From DATFYM01 sp035315065 (GTDB lineage Bacteria > Acidobacteriota > Terriglobia > UBA7540), in the NCBI GenBank assembly GCA_035315065.1, contig DATFYM010000203.1:62001-126000 (forward strand): a stretch of 64,000 bases of DNA, in the 5' to 3' direction. Of the stretch, positions 26,164 to 35,131 are shown one piece after another (within the stretch, counting starts at the first letter, position 1; every line of letters starts with the position of its first letter). A model generated the notes under the pieces. It had not been told where the DNA came from, did no database searches, and worked only from the letters and a program-made list of their open reading frames with translations. The position numbers and the translations under genes were made by a program.

Positions 26164-27975
26164 ATGATACGCAACATCGCCATCATCGCTCACGTAGACC
26201 ATGGCAAGACCACCTTGGTGGACGGCATGCTCTGGCAGAGCGGGACCTTCAAGGCCAACCAGGAGGTGGTGGAGCGGGTGATGGACTCGAACGAGCTGGA
26301 GCGCGAGCGCGGCATCACCATCCTGTCCAAGAACACCGCCATCCGCTATGGCGGGGTCAAGATCAACATCGTGGATACCCCTGGCCACAGCGATTTCGGC
26401 GGCGAGGTGGAGCGCGCCCTGAAGCTGGTGGACGGCGTGCTGTTGCTGGTGGACGCGAGCGAGGGGCCGCTGCCGCAGACCCGCTACGTGCTGCGCAAGG
26501 CGCTGGAGGCCAAGCTGCCTCCCATTGTGGTGGTGAACAAGATCGATCGCACCGATGCGCGCCCGCAGGAAGTGATTAACGAGATTTACGACCTCTTTAT
26601 CGAGCTCGACGCCACGGAAGATCAGCTCAATTTCCCCATCCTCTACGCCAACGCGCGCCGCGGCACCGCCAAGACGTCGCTGGACGAGCCTTCCGACAAC
26701 CTGAAGCCGCTGTTCGACGCGATCCTGGAACATATTCCCCCGCCTGCCGGCGATCCTGCTGATGTGCTCCAGTTGCTGGTGGCCAACCTTGATTACAGCG
26801 ACTATCACGGCCGCCTCGCCATCGGGCGCATCTTCTCCGGTACGCTCCATCGCGGCGACGAAGTCGCCCTGGTGAAGCTGAACGGGGCCATCCAGAAGAC
26901 GCGCATCACCAAGCTCTACGGCTTCGAGGGCCTGGAGCGCACCGACATCGACGGCGCCGAGGCGGGCGAAATCGTGGCCCTGGCCGGCGTCGAGGGCATC
27001 ACCATCGGCGAGACTGTGACCAGCGTGGAAACGCCGCGCGCCCTGGTGCACGTACCAGTGGACGAGCCTACCATCTCCATGCTGTTCACCGTGAACACGT
27101 CGCCCTTCTCCGGGCGCGAGGGCAACTACGTCACGTCGCGAAACCTGCGCGAGCGGCTGGAAAAAGAACTGCTCACCAACGTGGCCCTGCGCGTGGAGGA
27201 GACGGAGACCACTGATTCCTTCAAGGTATTGGGCCGGGGCGAGCTTCAGCTTGCCATCCTCATCGAGACCATGCGGCGCGAAGGCTACGAGCTGGCCGTG
27301 GGCAAGCCGGAGATCGTCGCTCGGCTGGTGGACGGCAAGACGCAGGAGCCCATGGAACAACTTATCCTCGATTGCCCGGCGGAGTTTGTGGGCGTGCTGA
27401 TGCAGAAGGTCGGCGAGCGCAAGGGTCTCAACACCAAACTGGTGGGGCACGGACGGCCAGGCGGGCGCGTGCGCCTGGAGTTCACCATTCCGTCGCGCGG
27501 ACTCATCGGGTTGCGCAGCGAGATCCTGAAAGATACGCGCGGGACGGCGGTGATGAACACGCTCTTCGACGGGTATGCCGACTGGCAGGGCGAGATCGCC
27601 CGGCGACTGACCGGGTCGCTGGTGGCCGACCGGCCGGGCCGCACCACGGGCTACGCTCTCTACAACTTGCAGGAGCGTGGGGAGCTGTTTGTGGGGCCCG
27701 GCGTGGAGGTTTACGAGGGCATGGTGGTGGGCGAAAACGCCCGCTGGGACGATATGGACGTGAACGCGGTGAAGGAGAAGAAGCAGACCAACATGCGCGC
27801 CTCGGTGGCCGACGAGGCTATCCGGCTGGTTCCGCCGCGGCCGCTTACTTTGGAAGCGGCGATGGAGTTCATCGCCGAGGACGAGTGGGTGGAAGTGACG
27901 CCGGCATCGATCCGGGTGCGGAAGAAGGTGCTGGAGTTTAACCGGCGTCCGCGGCGGCATAAGACGGAGGGATGA
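26164..27975 (+). CDS. typA: Translational GTPase TypA/BipA
   Basis: 603 residues, full length for this ribosome-binding GTPase that supports 50S assembly and growth under stress. G motifs: AHVDHGKTT (G1, residues 9-17), RGITI (G2), DTPGH (G3, 71-75), NKID (G4, 125-128). EF-G-like domains II, III and V and the TypA-specific C-terminal domain (FDGYADWQGEI to the end) follow. There is no Shine-Dalgarno; the composite repeat runs up to the start codon, so the leader is repeat-derived. The long antisense frame over this gene is a GC-skew shadow. Confidence 0.97.
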   Translation: MIRNIAIIAHVDHGKTTLVDGMLWQSGTFKANQEVVERVMDSNELERERGITILSKNTAIRYGGVKINIVDTPGHSDFGGEVERALKLVDGVLLLVDASEGPLPQTRYVLRKALEAKLPPIVVVNKIDRTDARPQEVINEIYDLFIELDATEDQLNFPILYANARRGTAKTSLDEPSDNLKPLFDAILEHIPPPAGDPADVLQLLVANLDYSDYHGRLAIGRIFSGTLHRGDEVALVKLNGAIQKTRITKLYGFEGLERTDIDGAEAGEIVALAGVEGITIGETVTSVETPRALVHVPVDEPTISMLFTVNTSPFSGREGNYVTSRNLRERLEKELLTNVALRVEETETTDSFKVLGRGELQLAILIETMRREGYELAVGKPEIVARLVDGKTQEPMEQLILDCPAEFVGVLMQKVGERKGLNTKLVGHGRPGGRVRLEFTIPSRGLIGLRSEILKDTRGTAVMNTLFDGYADWQGEIARRLTGSLVADRPGRTTGYALYNLQERGELFVGPGVEVYEGMVVGENARWDDMDVNAVKEKKQTNMRASVADEAIRLVPPRPLTLEAAMEFIAEDEWVEVTPASIRVRKKVLEFNRRPRRHKTEG

Positions 27976-28012
27976 GGCCCGACTTCAGGTGATGATGAGC
28001 AGCGAGTGAGAT

Positions 28013-28798
28013 ATGAGAGATCGTAGCGCGTTTGGATTAAGCATTCGCCCTGCCCTTTTTGCCGTTGTCCTGGCGTGGAGCGGCTGGGCTGCTTCCGCGT
28101 CGGCCCAAACGCAGGAACAGCCGGCCAACCAGGCTCCGTCGCAGCAGGGCGCGGTTCCACAAACAAGTCCCGCTGGCGGGGAGAAAGGTTCGGCGCACAA
28201 TCCTCTCGACGTGGGAAACGGCGTTTCGGCTCCTATCGCTATCTACAAGCCCGAACCGCATTACTCGGAAGAAGCTCGCAAGGCGAAGTGGCAGGGTATT
28301 GTCGTGCTCTGGATCATTGTTGACGCTCAGGGCAACGTCGGGGACGTGCGGGTCGCGCGGCCTCTGGGCCTGGGACTCGACGAGAAAGCCGTGGACACCG
28401 TCAAGACCTGGAAGTTCAAGCCGGCGATGCACGACGGGAAGCCCGTGGCCGTCCGCGTCGCTGTCGAGGTAACTTTTCGTCTGTTCGACAAGCCTCCAGA
28501 CAATGGCGTTTTCTTTGCGGCCGGGAAGGACGGCGTCCCTCCCCAACCCATTTCCGCGCCAGACCCCGAGTACACGAACCGGGCGCGCCAAGCCCACTTG
28601 GAGGGAACGGTGGCGCTGGCAGTAGTCGTCGATAGGAAGGGGCGCGAAACGAACGTGACGGAGATCGGGCCCAAGCTCGGGCTGGGCCTGGATGAAAAGG
28701 CGCTGAAGACTGCTCGGAAGTGGAAGTACCGCCCTGCCACCAGCAAGGGCGAGCCGGTGGTGGCGCGAATAAGAGTAGAAATGAAGTTCCACCTCTGA
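28013..28798 (+). CDS. Secreted protein with two tandem TonB_C domains
   Basis: 261 residues with a signal peptide (LFAVVLAWSGWAASASAQ) and a low-complexity Gln/Pro linker. Two TonB C-terminal-like domains follow: PEPHYSEEARKAKWQGIVVL to VEVTFRL (about 78-155), and PDPEYTNRARQAHLEG to the end (about 180-258). Unlike true TonB it has no lasting membrane anchor or Pro-Lys spanning rod, so it is probably a soluble periplasmic protein rather than an energy transducer. A paralogue with one such domain is at 51450-52289. It lies 37 bases after typA on the same strand. Confidence 0.82.
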   Translation: MRDRSAFGLSIRPALFAVVLAWSGWAASASAQTQEQPANQAPSQQGAVPQTSPAGGEKGSAHNPLDVGNGVSAPIAIYKPEPHYSEEARKAKWQGIVVLWIIVDAQGNVGDVRVARPLGLGLDEKAVDTVKTWKFKPAMHDGKPVAVRVAVEVTFRLFDKPPDNGVFFAAGKDGVPPQPISAPDPEYTNRARQAHLEGTVALAVVVDRKGRETNVTEIGPKLGLGLDEKALKTARKWKYRPATSKGEPVVARIRVEMKFHL

Positions 28799-28845
28799 TC
28801 CGCTATGCTTTTGGGGAAGAGGGTTCAGACGGAGTAGAGCAAGAA

Positions 28846-28892
28846 TGTCGAATCTAACGAGTCTCGATTTCGACTTTCGAGTTTCGAACCCG
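28846..28892. repeat. Short-word repeat (TCGAATC / CGACTTTCGA)
   Basis: Compact inverted words (tcgaatctaacgagtctcg then cgactttcgagtttcgaa) in the gap before the MBL-fold gene. Confidence 0.6.
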
Positions 28893-28914
28893 CGCTGTGT
28901 TAGGATTTGAGTCT

Positions 28915-29946
28915 ATGCGAAAAGCCTGCTTCACTTGGGTCTTTTTAGCGTTTTTCCTTGGCGCCCGGCCGTTCCACGCGGCCCAGACGCTCGATGTCTA
29001 CTTTATCGACGTGGAGGGCGGCCAGGCTACGCTGTTTGTCTCGCCTTCGGGCGAGTCAATGCTGGTGGATACCGGCTGGCCCGATTTCGCCGGCCGCGAC
29101 GCGGACCGCATTGTCGCCGCCGCCAAGCTCGCGGGCGTGAAGCGAATCGATTACCTCGTCGTGACGCACTACCACGGCGATCACGTGGGTGGCGTGCCGC
29201 AGTTGGCGGAACGGATCGCCATCACCAATTTCGTGGACCACGGTCCGAAGGACGTTGAATCCGACCCCATGGCGCGGTTCTTGTATAACTCTTACGAGAG
29301 CGTAGCCTCGAAGGGTAACCGAGTGACAGCCCGGCCAGGGGAGAAGATCCCCATCCCCGGCATTGATGTGGAGATCGTGAGCGCGGCCGGCGAAGAGATC
29401 GCGCAGCCACTCGCCGGCGCCCATCAGGCTGGTCAGCCCAACCCGCTCTGTGCCGAAACGCCGCGCCGCGAGGTCGATACCGGAGAGAACGCGCAATCGG
29501 TGGGCATGATCATCACCTACGGCAAGTTTCGCATCGTTGACCTCGGCGACCTCACCTGGAACAAGGAGCTGGACCTCGTTTGCCCCGACAACAAGCTGGG
29601 TACAGCGGACGTTTATCTGAGCACCCACCACGGCACAGACCTGTCGGGGCCCGCTGCCATCGTTCATGCTCTGCACCCGCGCGTGGCGATCATGAACAAT
29701 GGGGCCAAGAAGGGTGGCAGTCCCGCAGCGTGGCAGACGATCCATAGCTCGCCGGGCCTGGAGGGATTCTGGCAACTCCACTACGCGGCCGACGGAGGTC
29801 CCGCCAACAACGTGGCGTCGGACTTTATCGCCAACCAGGACAACATCGACGGAAAGTGGATCAAGTTATCAGCCGATCCCGATGGCACGTTCACGGTAAC
29901 CAACAGCCGAAATGGGCGGAGTGAGAGGTACCCGGCGGGAAAATGA
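28915..29946 (+). CDS. Secreted metallo-beta-lactamase-fold hydrolase (ComEC/Rec2-C-like)
   Basis: 343 residues from ATG 28915, chosen because it starts a signal peptide (RKACFTWVFLAFFLGARPFHA); a start 18 bases upstream is possible. Metal-binding motif HYHGDHVGG with H85, H87, D89 and H90. It opens with LDVYFIDVEGGQATLFVSP and has LGDLTWNKE and STHHGTDLSGP further on, a pattern shared with the MBL domain of ComEC. Substrate unknown; phosphodiester or nuclease-type activity is plausible. The gene ends in a repeat hairpin. Confidence 0.85.
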   Translation: MRKACFTWVFLAFFLGARPFHAAQTLDVYFIDVEGGQATLFVSPSGESMLVDTGWPDFAGRDADRIVAAAKLAGVKRIDYLVVTHYHGDHVGGVPQLAERIAITNFVDHGPKDVESDPMARFLYNSYESVASKGNRVTARPGEKIPIPGIDVEIVSAAGEEIAQPLAGAHQAGQPNPLCAETPRREVDTGENAQSVGMIITYGKFRIVDLGDLTWNKELDLVCPDNKLGTADVYLSTHHGTDLSGPAAIVHALHPRVAIMNNGAKKGGSPAAWQTIHSSPGLEGFWQLHYAADGGPANNVASDFIANQDNIDGKWIKLSADPDGTFTVTNSRNGRSERYPAGK

Positions 29947-30084
29947 AGAAAAATCAAAAGGCAAAGGGCAGAATGCAAATGGCAGAAATGAAGAGAAGAG
30001 CCTCTCCCAACCTGACCGCCAGGTTGGGGCGCGAAAGGACCACAACGGTTCATTCTTACCCTTTGCCTTTTGATTTTCTTCGTT
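29944..30084. repeat. Inverted repeat hairpin (AATCAAAAGGCAAAGGG)
   Basis: Left arm gaagaaaaatcaaaaggcaa overlaps the stop of the MBL gene. Right arm is ttgccttttgattttcttc. An inner palindrome (cctgaccgccaggttgg) sits in the loop. Confidence 0.88.
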
Positions 30085-30100
30085 TCGCTCAAGGATAACA

Positions 30101-31072
30101 GTGCCTATTTCCGAAATAAACGCGGAGGCTCCGACGGCCCTTGCCACCCGGCCGCGCCGTGGCGAGCCCTGGGCGGCGGGAGCGGTGCTAGGCTATGCCG
30201 CGGCGGAGATCCTCGACCGGGTGGGGGTCCGGCAGGCTGACCCGCTGATCGGACCCTTCTTGCGCGGTCTTCCCAGCCTGGCGCTGGGAATCATCCTGGT
30301 GTGGAAAAACCACACGCTGGACCAGCTTCGCCCTGGCTCTGCGCGCTACATCGGCCGCCGGCCGATCGTCTCCGTGCTGGGTGCGGGCGTCCTTTCCACC
30401 CTCGGCCTTTTCGCTTATTACTTCGCCATGCGCGTAGGTGGTGTGGTGATAACCGTGCCGGTGCTGCAAACCTACGTTATCTGGGGGACGCTGATCGCCT
30501 GGGTTTTTCTGGGCGAGCACTTGACCAGACTGGCCGTGCTAGGGATCGGGCTGTTATTCGCAGGCCTCGGGTTTCTTTCCTGGGGCCAACTCACCGGCCA
30601 CCCGGCTTCGACGCACTGGTATCTCGCCATTCCGCTCGCCTTCTTTACCGCGCTCACCTACGGGGTTTCGGGAGTGCTGTGGCGCGACGCGCAGCTTCGC
30701 GGAGCCCACCAATCCACCGCCATCCTGCTTCAGTTCCTGGCGAGCGAAGGCGTGGCGCTGCTCGGTTTGGTGGCCATGGGCCGCAGCGGCTCGATCCTCG
30801 ACACCGCCGGCCGCAACCTGGCGGCGCTGCTCGCGAGCGGCGTCCTCTCCGGCGTCATCGCCATCTATTGCCTCTTCACCGCTCTGCGCCTGATGGCCGT
30901 GGCCCGCGTTTATGCCTTCTTTCCGCTCAATCCGATCATGGCCACACTTTTCGCGCACTTCGTGTTGCACGAATACCTCAGCCTGATCATGCTGGCGGGA
31001 GTCGTGTTGGTGTCGGCCGGGCTGACGCTGACGCAGGTGTTCAGCCCCAAGGAGGAGAAACAGGCCCCGTGA
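30101..31072 (+). CDS. EamA/DMT-superfamily permease
   Basis: 323-residue inner-membrane transporter with about ten hydrophobic helices in two EamA repeats (about 25-160 and 175-315). Conserved parts include VPVLQTYVIWGTLIAWVFLG at the end of the first repeat and PLNPIMATLFAHFVLHEYLS in the second. Substrate unknown; the family exports metabolites or amino acids. GTG start at 30101. Its TGA overlaps the GTG of the GH39 gene (GTGA), and an AAGGAGGAG site inside its last codons serves that gene, so the two are co-translated. A sugar-related substrate is therefore worth considering. Confidence 0.82.
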   Translation: MPISEINAEAPTALATRPRRGEPWAAGAVLGYAAAEILDRVGVRQADPLIGPFLRGLPSLALGIILVWKNHTLDQLRPGSARYIGRRPIVSVLGAGVLSTLGLFAYYFAMRVGGVVITVPVLQTYVIWGTLIAWVFLGEHLTRLAVLGIGLLFAGLGFLSWGQLTGHPASTHWYLAIPLAFFTALTYGVSGVLWRDAQLRGAHQSTAILLQFLASEGVALLGLVAMGRSGSILDTAGRNLAALLASGVLSGVIAIYCLFTALRLMAVARVYAFFPLNPIMATLFAHFVLHEYLSLIMLAGVVLVSAGLTLTQVFSPKEEKQAP

Positions 31073-32850
31073 AACATGGTTGGCGGTTGATCGCGCGTGG
31101 CAAACACTTTTCCGGCCGCCCAGGCTGCGTGGCTAGGGCCGCGGTCACTGGGCGAGGGTCTTTCGTTCATCGTTCATCGTTCATCATTCATCATTTCTTG
31201 CTGCTGTTCCTTCTTCTGGTCACGTTCGACGGGCTTGCCCAGCAGCCCGTTTCCATTCGGGTCGACGCCACGCGGAAACTGGGACCCTTCAAGCCGATCT
31301 GGAGTTATTTCGGTTACGACGAGCCCAACTACACCACTATGCCGAACGGTCGAAAGTTGATCGCCGAACTCGCCGCCCTCAGCTCTACGCCCGTCTACAT
31401 CCGTACCCACAACTTGCTCACCACCGGCGACGGCACGCCGGCCTTGAAGTGGGGTTCGACCAACGCCTACACTGAGGACGCGTCGGGCAAGCCCAACTAC
31501 AACTGGACGATTGTCGACGGCATTCTCGATACCTACGTTCAGTCGAAGGCAAAGCCTTTCGTCGAGATCGGCTTCATGCCCAAAGCTCTCTCGACTCATC
31601 CCGACCCCTACCAGCACACCTGGCCCAAGGGTGGCATTGACACGGGCTTGGCCTATCCGCCCAAGGATTACCAGCGATGGGGTGAGTTGGTCCGCCAATT
31701 GGCGGCCCACTGCCTGGCGCGCTACGGTCGGGAGGAGGCGGAATCGTGGTACTGGGAGGTCTGGAACGAGCCGGACATCCTTTACTGGCACGGTTCGCCT
31801 GAAGGTTACGACCAGCTCTACGACTACGCGGTCGACGCAGTGAAGAAAGTGCTGCCCGGGGCGCGCGTGGGAGGTCCGGCGACGACGGGTCCAGCCGGCG
31901 GGGGTGGGGCCGCTTTCCTGCGCCAGTTCCTGGCCCACTGTGCGCGCGGCAAGAACTACGCCACCGGCCAGGAAGGAGCGCCGCTGGATTTCATCAGCTA
32001 TCACGCCAAGGGCCGTCCCGATGTTGCCGAGGGCCGCGTGCGCATGGGCTTGGCAAGGCATCTTCAGGATGTGGACAAGGGGCTCCAAGTGATTGCGGAG
32101 TTCCCGAAGTTTCAAAACCTGCCGATCGTCTTGAGCGAGTCAGACCCCGAAGGTTGCGCCGCGTGCTCGGCGAAGGTCTACCCCCAAAATGCTTACCGCA
32201 ATGGTCCCCTATATCCGGCCTATACGGCTTTGGCATTGAGCAGCATTGTGAAGCTGGCTGACCTCCGCCACGCCGATATTGAGGGCATGCTGACCTGGGC
32301 CTTTGAGTTTGAGAACCAACCCTATTTCGAAGGCTTCCGAACCCTGGCCACTAACGGGGTCGACAAGCCTATTCTCAACCTCTTTCGCATGTTGGGACTG
32401 ATGGCCGGCGAGCGCATCACCGTGGAGAGCAGTGGCGCTTTGGGACTGGACTCGATCCTCACTCGGGGTGTGCGCGAGCAGCCGGACGTGGACGCGCTGG
32501 CCGCCGCGTCTGAGCATGAAGTTTCGGTGTTAGTGTGGAATTACCGGGACGAAGATGGATCGGGCGCCGACGCGCCCGTCAAGCTGAACCTTGCCGGCTT
32601 GCCGCAGACTGCGGGACGCATCCTGCTGCATCATTACCGGATTGATGGCGAGCACAGTAATTCCTATTCTCTGTGGAAACAACTTGGATCTCCGCTGAGC
32701 CCCACGCGGGACCAGTACGCGCAGCTCGAAGCCGCCGGCCAGCTTCAAATGCTGGAATCGCCCCGCTGGCTCAGCAACAATGGGGGAGTGTTGGAAATCG
32801 ATTTTGCGCTGCCGGCGCAGGGAGTGTCGCTGGTGCAGTTGAGTTGGTAG
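31069..32850 (+). CDS. GH39 beta-xylosidase-like glycosidase, secreted
   Basis: 593 residues from GTG 31069, chosen for the AAGGAGGAG site 12 bases upstream and the GTGA overlap with the permease; a later GTG at 31129 would give a tidier signal peptide. The hydrophobic export segment (FIIHHFLLLFLLLV) is partly encoded by a tandem gttcatc repeat. Acid/base E234 in WEVWNEPD; nucleophile E357 in VLSESDPEG. The C-terminal HYRIDGEHSNSYSLWKQLGS is the typical GH39 beta-sandwich signature. It probably releases xylose from xylo-oligosaccharides. Confidence 0.9.
   Translation: MKHGWRLIARGKHFSGRPGCVARAAVTGRGSFVHRSSFIIHHFLLLFLLLVTFDGLAQQPVSIRVDATRKLGPFKPIWSYFGYDEPNYTTMPNGRKLIAELAALSSTPVYIRTHNLLTTGDGTPALKWGSTNAYTEDASGKPNYNWTIVDGILDTYVQSKAKPFVEIGFMPKALSTHPDPYQHTWPKGGIDTGLAYPPKDYQRWGELVRQLAAHCLARYGREEAESWYWEVWNEPDILYWHGSPEGYDQLYDYAVDAVKKVLPGARVGGPATTGPAGGGGAAFLRQFLAHCARGKNYATGQEGAPLDFISYHAKGRPDVAEGRVRMGLARHLQDVDKGLQVIAEFPKFQNLPIVLSESDPEGCAACSAKVYPQNAYRNGPLYPAYTALALSSIVKLADLRHADIEGMLTWAFEFENQPYFEGFRTLATNGVDKPILNLFRMLGLMAGERITVESSGALGLDSILTRGVREQPDVDALAAASEHEVSVLVWNYRDEDGSGADAPVKLNLAGLPQTAGRILLHHYRIDGEHSNSYSLWKQLGSPLSPTRDQYAQLEAAGQLQMLESPRWLSNNGGVLEIDFALPAQGVSLVQLSW
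31156..31190. repeat. Tandem GTTCATC repeat inside the GH39 signal-peptide region
   Basis: About five imperfect copies of gttcatc/attcatc. They translate to RSSFIIHH within the export signal of the GH39 gene. Confidence 0.8.
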
Positions 32851-32946
32851 GAGCAACGCTCGGAGTGGCGAGGGCCCAGAAGGATCGACGACGCAGCGAG
32901 CGAGCCCACGCCAGTCCGTCCGGCCCGCTTAGCTTCTGTGGTTCGA

Positions 32947-33021
32947 TGGTAGCGCTACCGGGAATCGAACCCGGGTTTTGAGATTGAGAATCTCACGTCC
33001 TAACCCCTAGACGATAGCGCC
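32947..33021 (-). tRNA. tRNA-Glu (anticodon CTC)
   Basis: Reverse strand reads GGCGCTA acceptor, a D arm GTCT/GGAC, an anticodon stem TGAGA/TCTCA with loop TTCTCAA (anticodon CTC at 32986-32988), T arm CCGGG-TTCGATT-CCCGG, acceptor TAGCGCT and an encoded CCA. The first pair is G-U. It reads GAG. The usual TTC isoacceptor is not in this window. Confidence 0.95.
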
Positions 33022-33228
33022 TGATCACGTTGGTTGAGCCGCGGATGATCGGTCGATCTGCGTACCCAGGCGTTTTGCAATCTGGGGATAGAATACAACA
33101 AGGTGGTCACGATTGGCAACGGAGTGGTTTCCGTCCCGCAAGCGCTGGGGTTGGTTGTCATGCTGGTTAAGGGCCGAGAACACCGGGTAAACCCGGTAAC
33201 CGAATCACGCGCTGGCGCGGCTTGCGGT
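33022..33228. other. Intergenic gap, nothing recognised
   Basis: No coding signal; a weak ccgggtaaacccggt palindrome near 33183-33197. Confidence 0.4.
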
Positions 33229-33258
33229 TTGACTTATCGGGAATGTCGGCATTAAGAT
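33229..33258 (+). promoter_or_regulatory. Candidate sigma-70-type promoter for the acyl-CoA mutase gene
   Basis: TTGACT at 33229-33234 and TAAGAT at 33253-33258 with an 18-base spacer. The start of transcription would fall almost at ATG 33271, giving a very short leader, which fits the absence of a ribosome site. Confidence 0.4.
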
Positions 33259-33270
33259 GCGGTCAGGCCT

Positions 33271-35025
33271 ATGAATAGGGACGACAAAGCAGTCGCAGAC
33301 GCCGAGACTGAAACGCAGGCGAGTTTAGCGGCTGCGCATACGTCGAACCAGGGCGACAACGTCGAACGGAAGCCTTCTGCGGCCGAAGTTCGATGGCAAA
33401 AGGAGACGTTGGGCCCGGCGCTGGCTCGATCTCCCGAGCGCGAAAAAACGTTCACCACGCTGTCTGGTGTTCCCATCCAGGGGCTCTACACCTCTGCCGA
33501 CCTCGCCGGCTTCGACTACGGTCGCGACCTCGCCGATCCGGGTCAGTTTCCCTTCACGCGCGGCATCCACGAGTCGATGTACCGCGGCAAGGTCTGGACC
33601 ATGCGGCAGTTCTCCGGCTTCGGCACCCCCGAGGACACCAACCGCCGTCTCCACTATCTGCTAGACCAGGGTCAGACGGGCCTGTCCATCGCCTTCGATC
33701 TCCCCACGCTGATGGGTTACGACAGCGACCATCCAATCTCAGAAGGCGAGGTCGGGAAGTGCGGAGTGGCCATCTCCTCGCTCGCTGACATGGAGACTCT
33801 GCTGGCGGGCCTGCCGCTCGAAAAGGTCACCACCTCGATGACCATTAACTCGCCTGCCGCCATGGTCTGGGCGATGGTTCTGGTGGTGGCGGAGAAGCAG
33901 GGCGCCGACTGGAAAAAGATCTCCGGCACCACCCAGAACGACATCCTCAAGGAATACATCGCCCAGAAGGAGTATATCTTCCCACCGGCGCCCTCGATGC
34001 GCCTGGTAGTGGATACCATCACCTTCGGGGCGCGCGAAGTGCCGCGTTGGAATCCGATCTCCATCAGCGGCTATCATATTCGCGAGGCGGGATCGACCGC
34101 CGTGCAGGAATTGGCGTTCACGCTGCGCGACGGGATCGAATACGTCGAGTGGGTAACCCGCACCGGCATGAGCGTCGACGAGTTTGCGCCGCGCCTCAGC
34201 TTCTTTTTCAACGCTCACAATGATCTTTTCGAAGAGATCGCCAAGTACCGCGCGGCGCGCAAGGTGTGGGCGCACGTGATGCGAGAGCGCTTCGGCGCCG
34301 AGAATCCACGCTCCTGGCTGTGCCGCTTCCACGCCCAGACGGCGGGTTGCTCGCTCACCGCGCAGCAGCCTTACAACAATGTGGTGCGCACCACCCTCCA
34401 GGCGCTCGCTGCCGTCCTGGGCGGAACGCAGTCGCTGCACACCAATTCACTTGACGAGGCCTGGGCGCTGCCCACCGAGCAGGCCGCCACTATCGCCCTG
34501 CGCACGCAGCAGGTGATCGCGCACGAAAGCGGCGTCACCAACACGGCGGACCCGCTGGCGGGCTCCTATTTCGTGGAGGCGCTCACCCAGGAAACCGAGC
34601 GCGCCTGCTACGAATACTTTGCCAAGATCGACGCCCTGGGCGGGATGGTCCCGGCCATCGAGAAGGGTTTCCCGCAGAAGGAAATTCACGAGGCCGCCTA
34701 CACCTACCAGAGGCAGCTCGAGCGCAAGGAGAAACTGATGGTGGGCGTCAATACGTTGGTGGGCGAGGAGGATAGGCCCATCGAGACTCTGGTGATCGAT
34801 GAGAACGCGGCGCGCCGCCAGCACCAGCATCTCGCCGAACTGCGCCAGAGCCGCGATAACCCTCGCGTGCAATCGTCGCTGGAAGCGGTGGCCAGCGCAG
34901 CCGCGACCGACGCCAACTTGATGCCATACCTCCTCGAGTGCGTGCGCGCTTACGCTACCCTGGGTGAGATGTGCGACGTGCTGCGTCGTGTGTTTGGAAC
35001 GTACGAGGAGCCGGCGTTTCGATAG
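33271..35025 (+). CDS. Acyl-CoA mutase large subunit, isobutyryl-CoA mutase-like (methylmalonyl-CoA mutase family)
   Basis: 584 residues, the substrate-binding TIM-barrel subunit of a two-subunit B12-dependent acyl-CoA mutase. FTRGIHESMYRGKVWTMRQF and SIAFDLPTLMGYDSD are family hallmarks. Residues that set substrate choice differ from methylmalonyl-CoA mutase: the RQY Tyr is Phe (F114 in RQFSGF), and the Arg that binds the methylmalonyl carboxylate is Gln (Q232 in YIAQKEYIFPP). These match isobutyryl-CoA mutase (Phe and Gln). The Ala of AFD argues against 2-hydroxyisobutyryl-CoA mutase, which has Asp there. So interconversion of n-butyryl- and isobutyryl-CoA is more likely. The B12 subunit is at 36120-36536, separated by two unrelated genes. 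Confidence 0.85.
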   Translation: MNRDDKAVADAETETQASLAAAHTSNQGDNVERKPSAAEVRWQKETLGPALARSPEREKTFTTLSGVPIQGLYTSADLAGFDYGRDLADPGQFPFTRGIHESMYRGKVWTMRQFSGFGTPEDTNRRLHYLLDQGQTGLSIAFDLPTLMGYDSDHPISEGEVGKCGVAISSLADMETLLAGLPLEKVTTSMTINSPAAMVWAMVLVVAEKQGADWKKISGTTQNDILKEYIAQKEYIFPPAPSMRLVVDTITFGAREVPRWNPISISGYHIREAGSTAVQELAFTLRDGIEYVEWVTRTGMSVDEFAPRLSFFFNAHNDLFEEIAKYRAARKVWAHVMRERFGAENPRSWLCRFHAQTAGCSLTAQQPYNNVVRTTLQALAAVLGGTQSLHTNSLDEAWALPTEQAATIALRTQQVIAHESGVTNTADPLAGSYFVEALTQETERACYEYFAKIDALGGMVPAIEKGFPQKEIHEAAYTYQRQLERKEKLMVGVNTLVGEEDRPIETLVIDENAARRQHQHLAELRQSRDNPRVQSSLEAVASAAATDANLMPYLLECVRAYATLGEMCDVLRRVFGTYEEPAFR

Positions 35026-35131
35026 CCCTCAGCGATCACCCTCGGCTCTCGGGGAAAAGAATAGCAGGTTCAGGTCCAGGATGCGACCGTCGGGCGACGA
35101 ACAATGACCCTAAGAAAGGGTTGAATGGAAC

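Noticed and set aside
25867..27960. 697-residue antisense frame over typA
   Set aside because: typA is unmistakable on the plus strand; the antisense frame is a GC-rich shadow with no family pattern.
30301..31068. N-terminal 256 codons of the long frame leading into the GH39 gene
   Set aside because: They overlap the EamA permease in another frame; a strong ribosome site and GTGA junction place the GH39 start at 31069.
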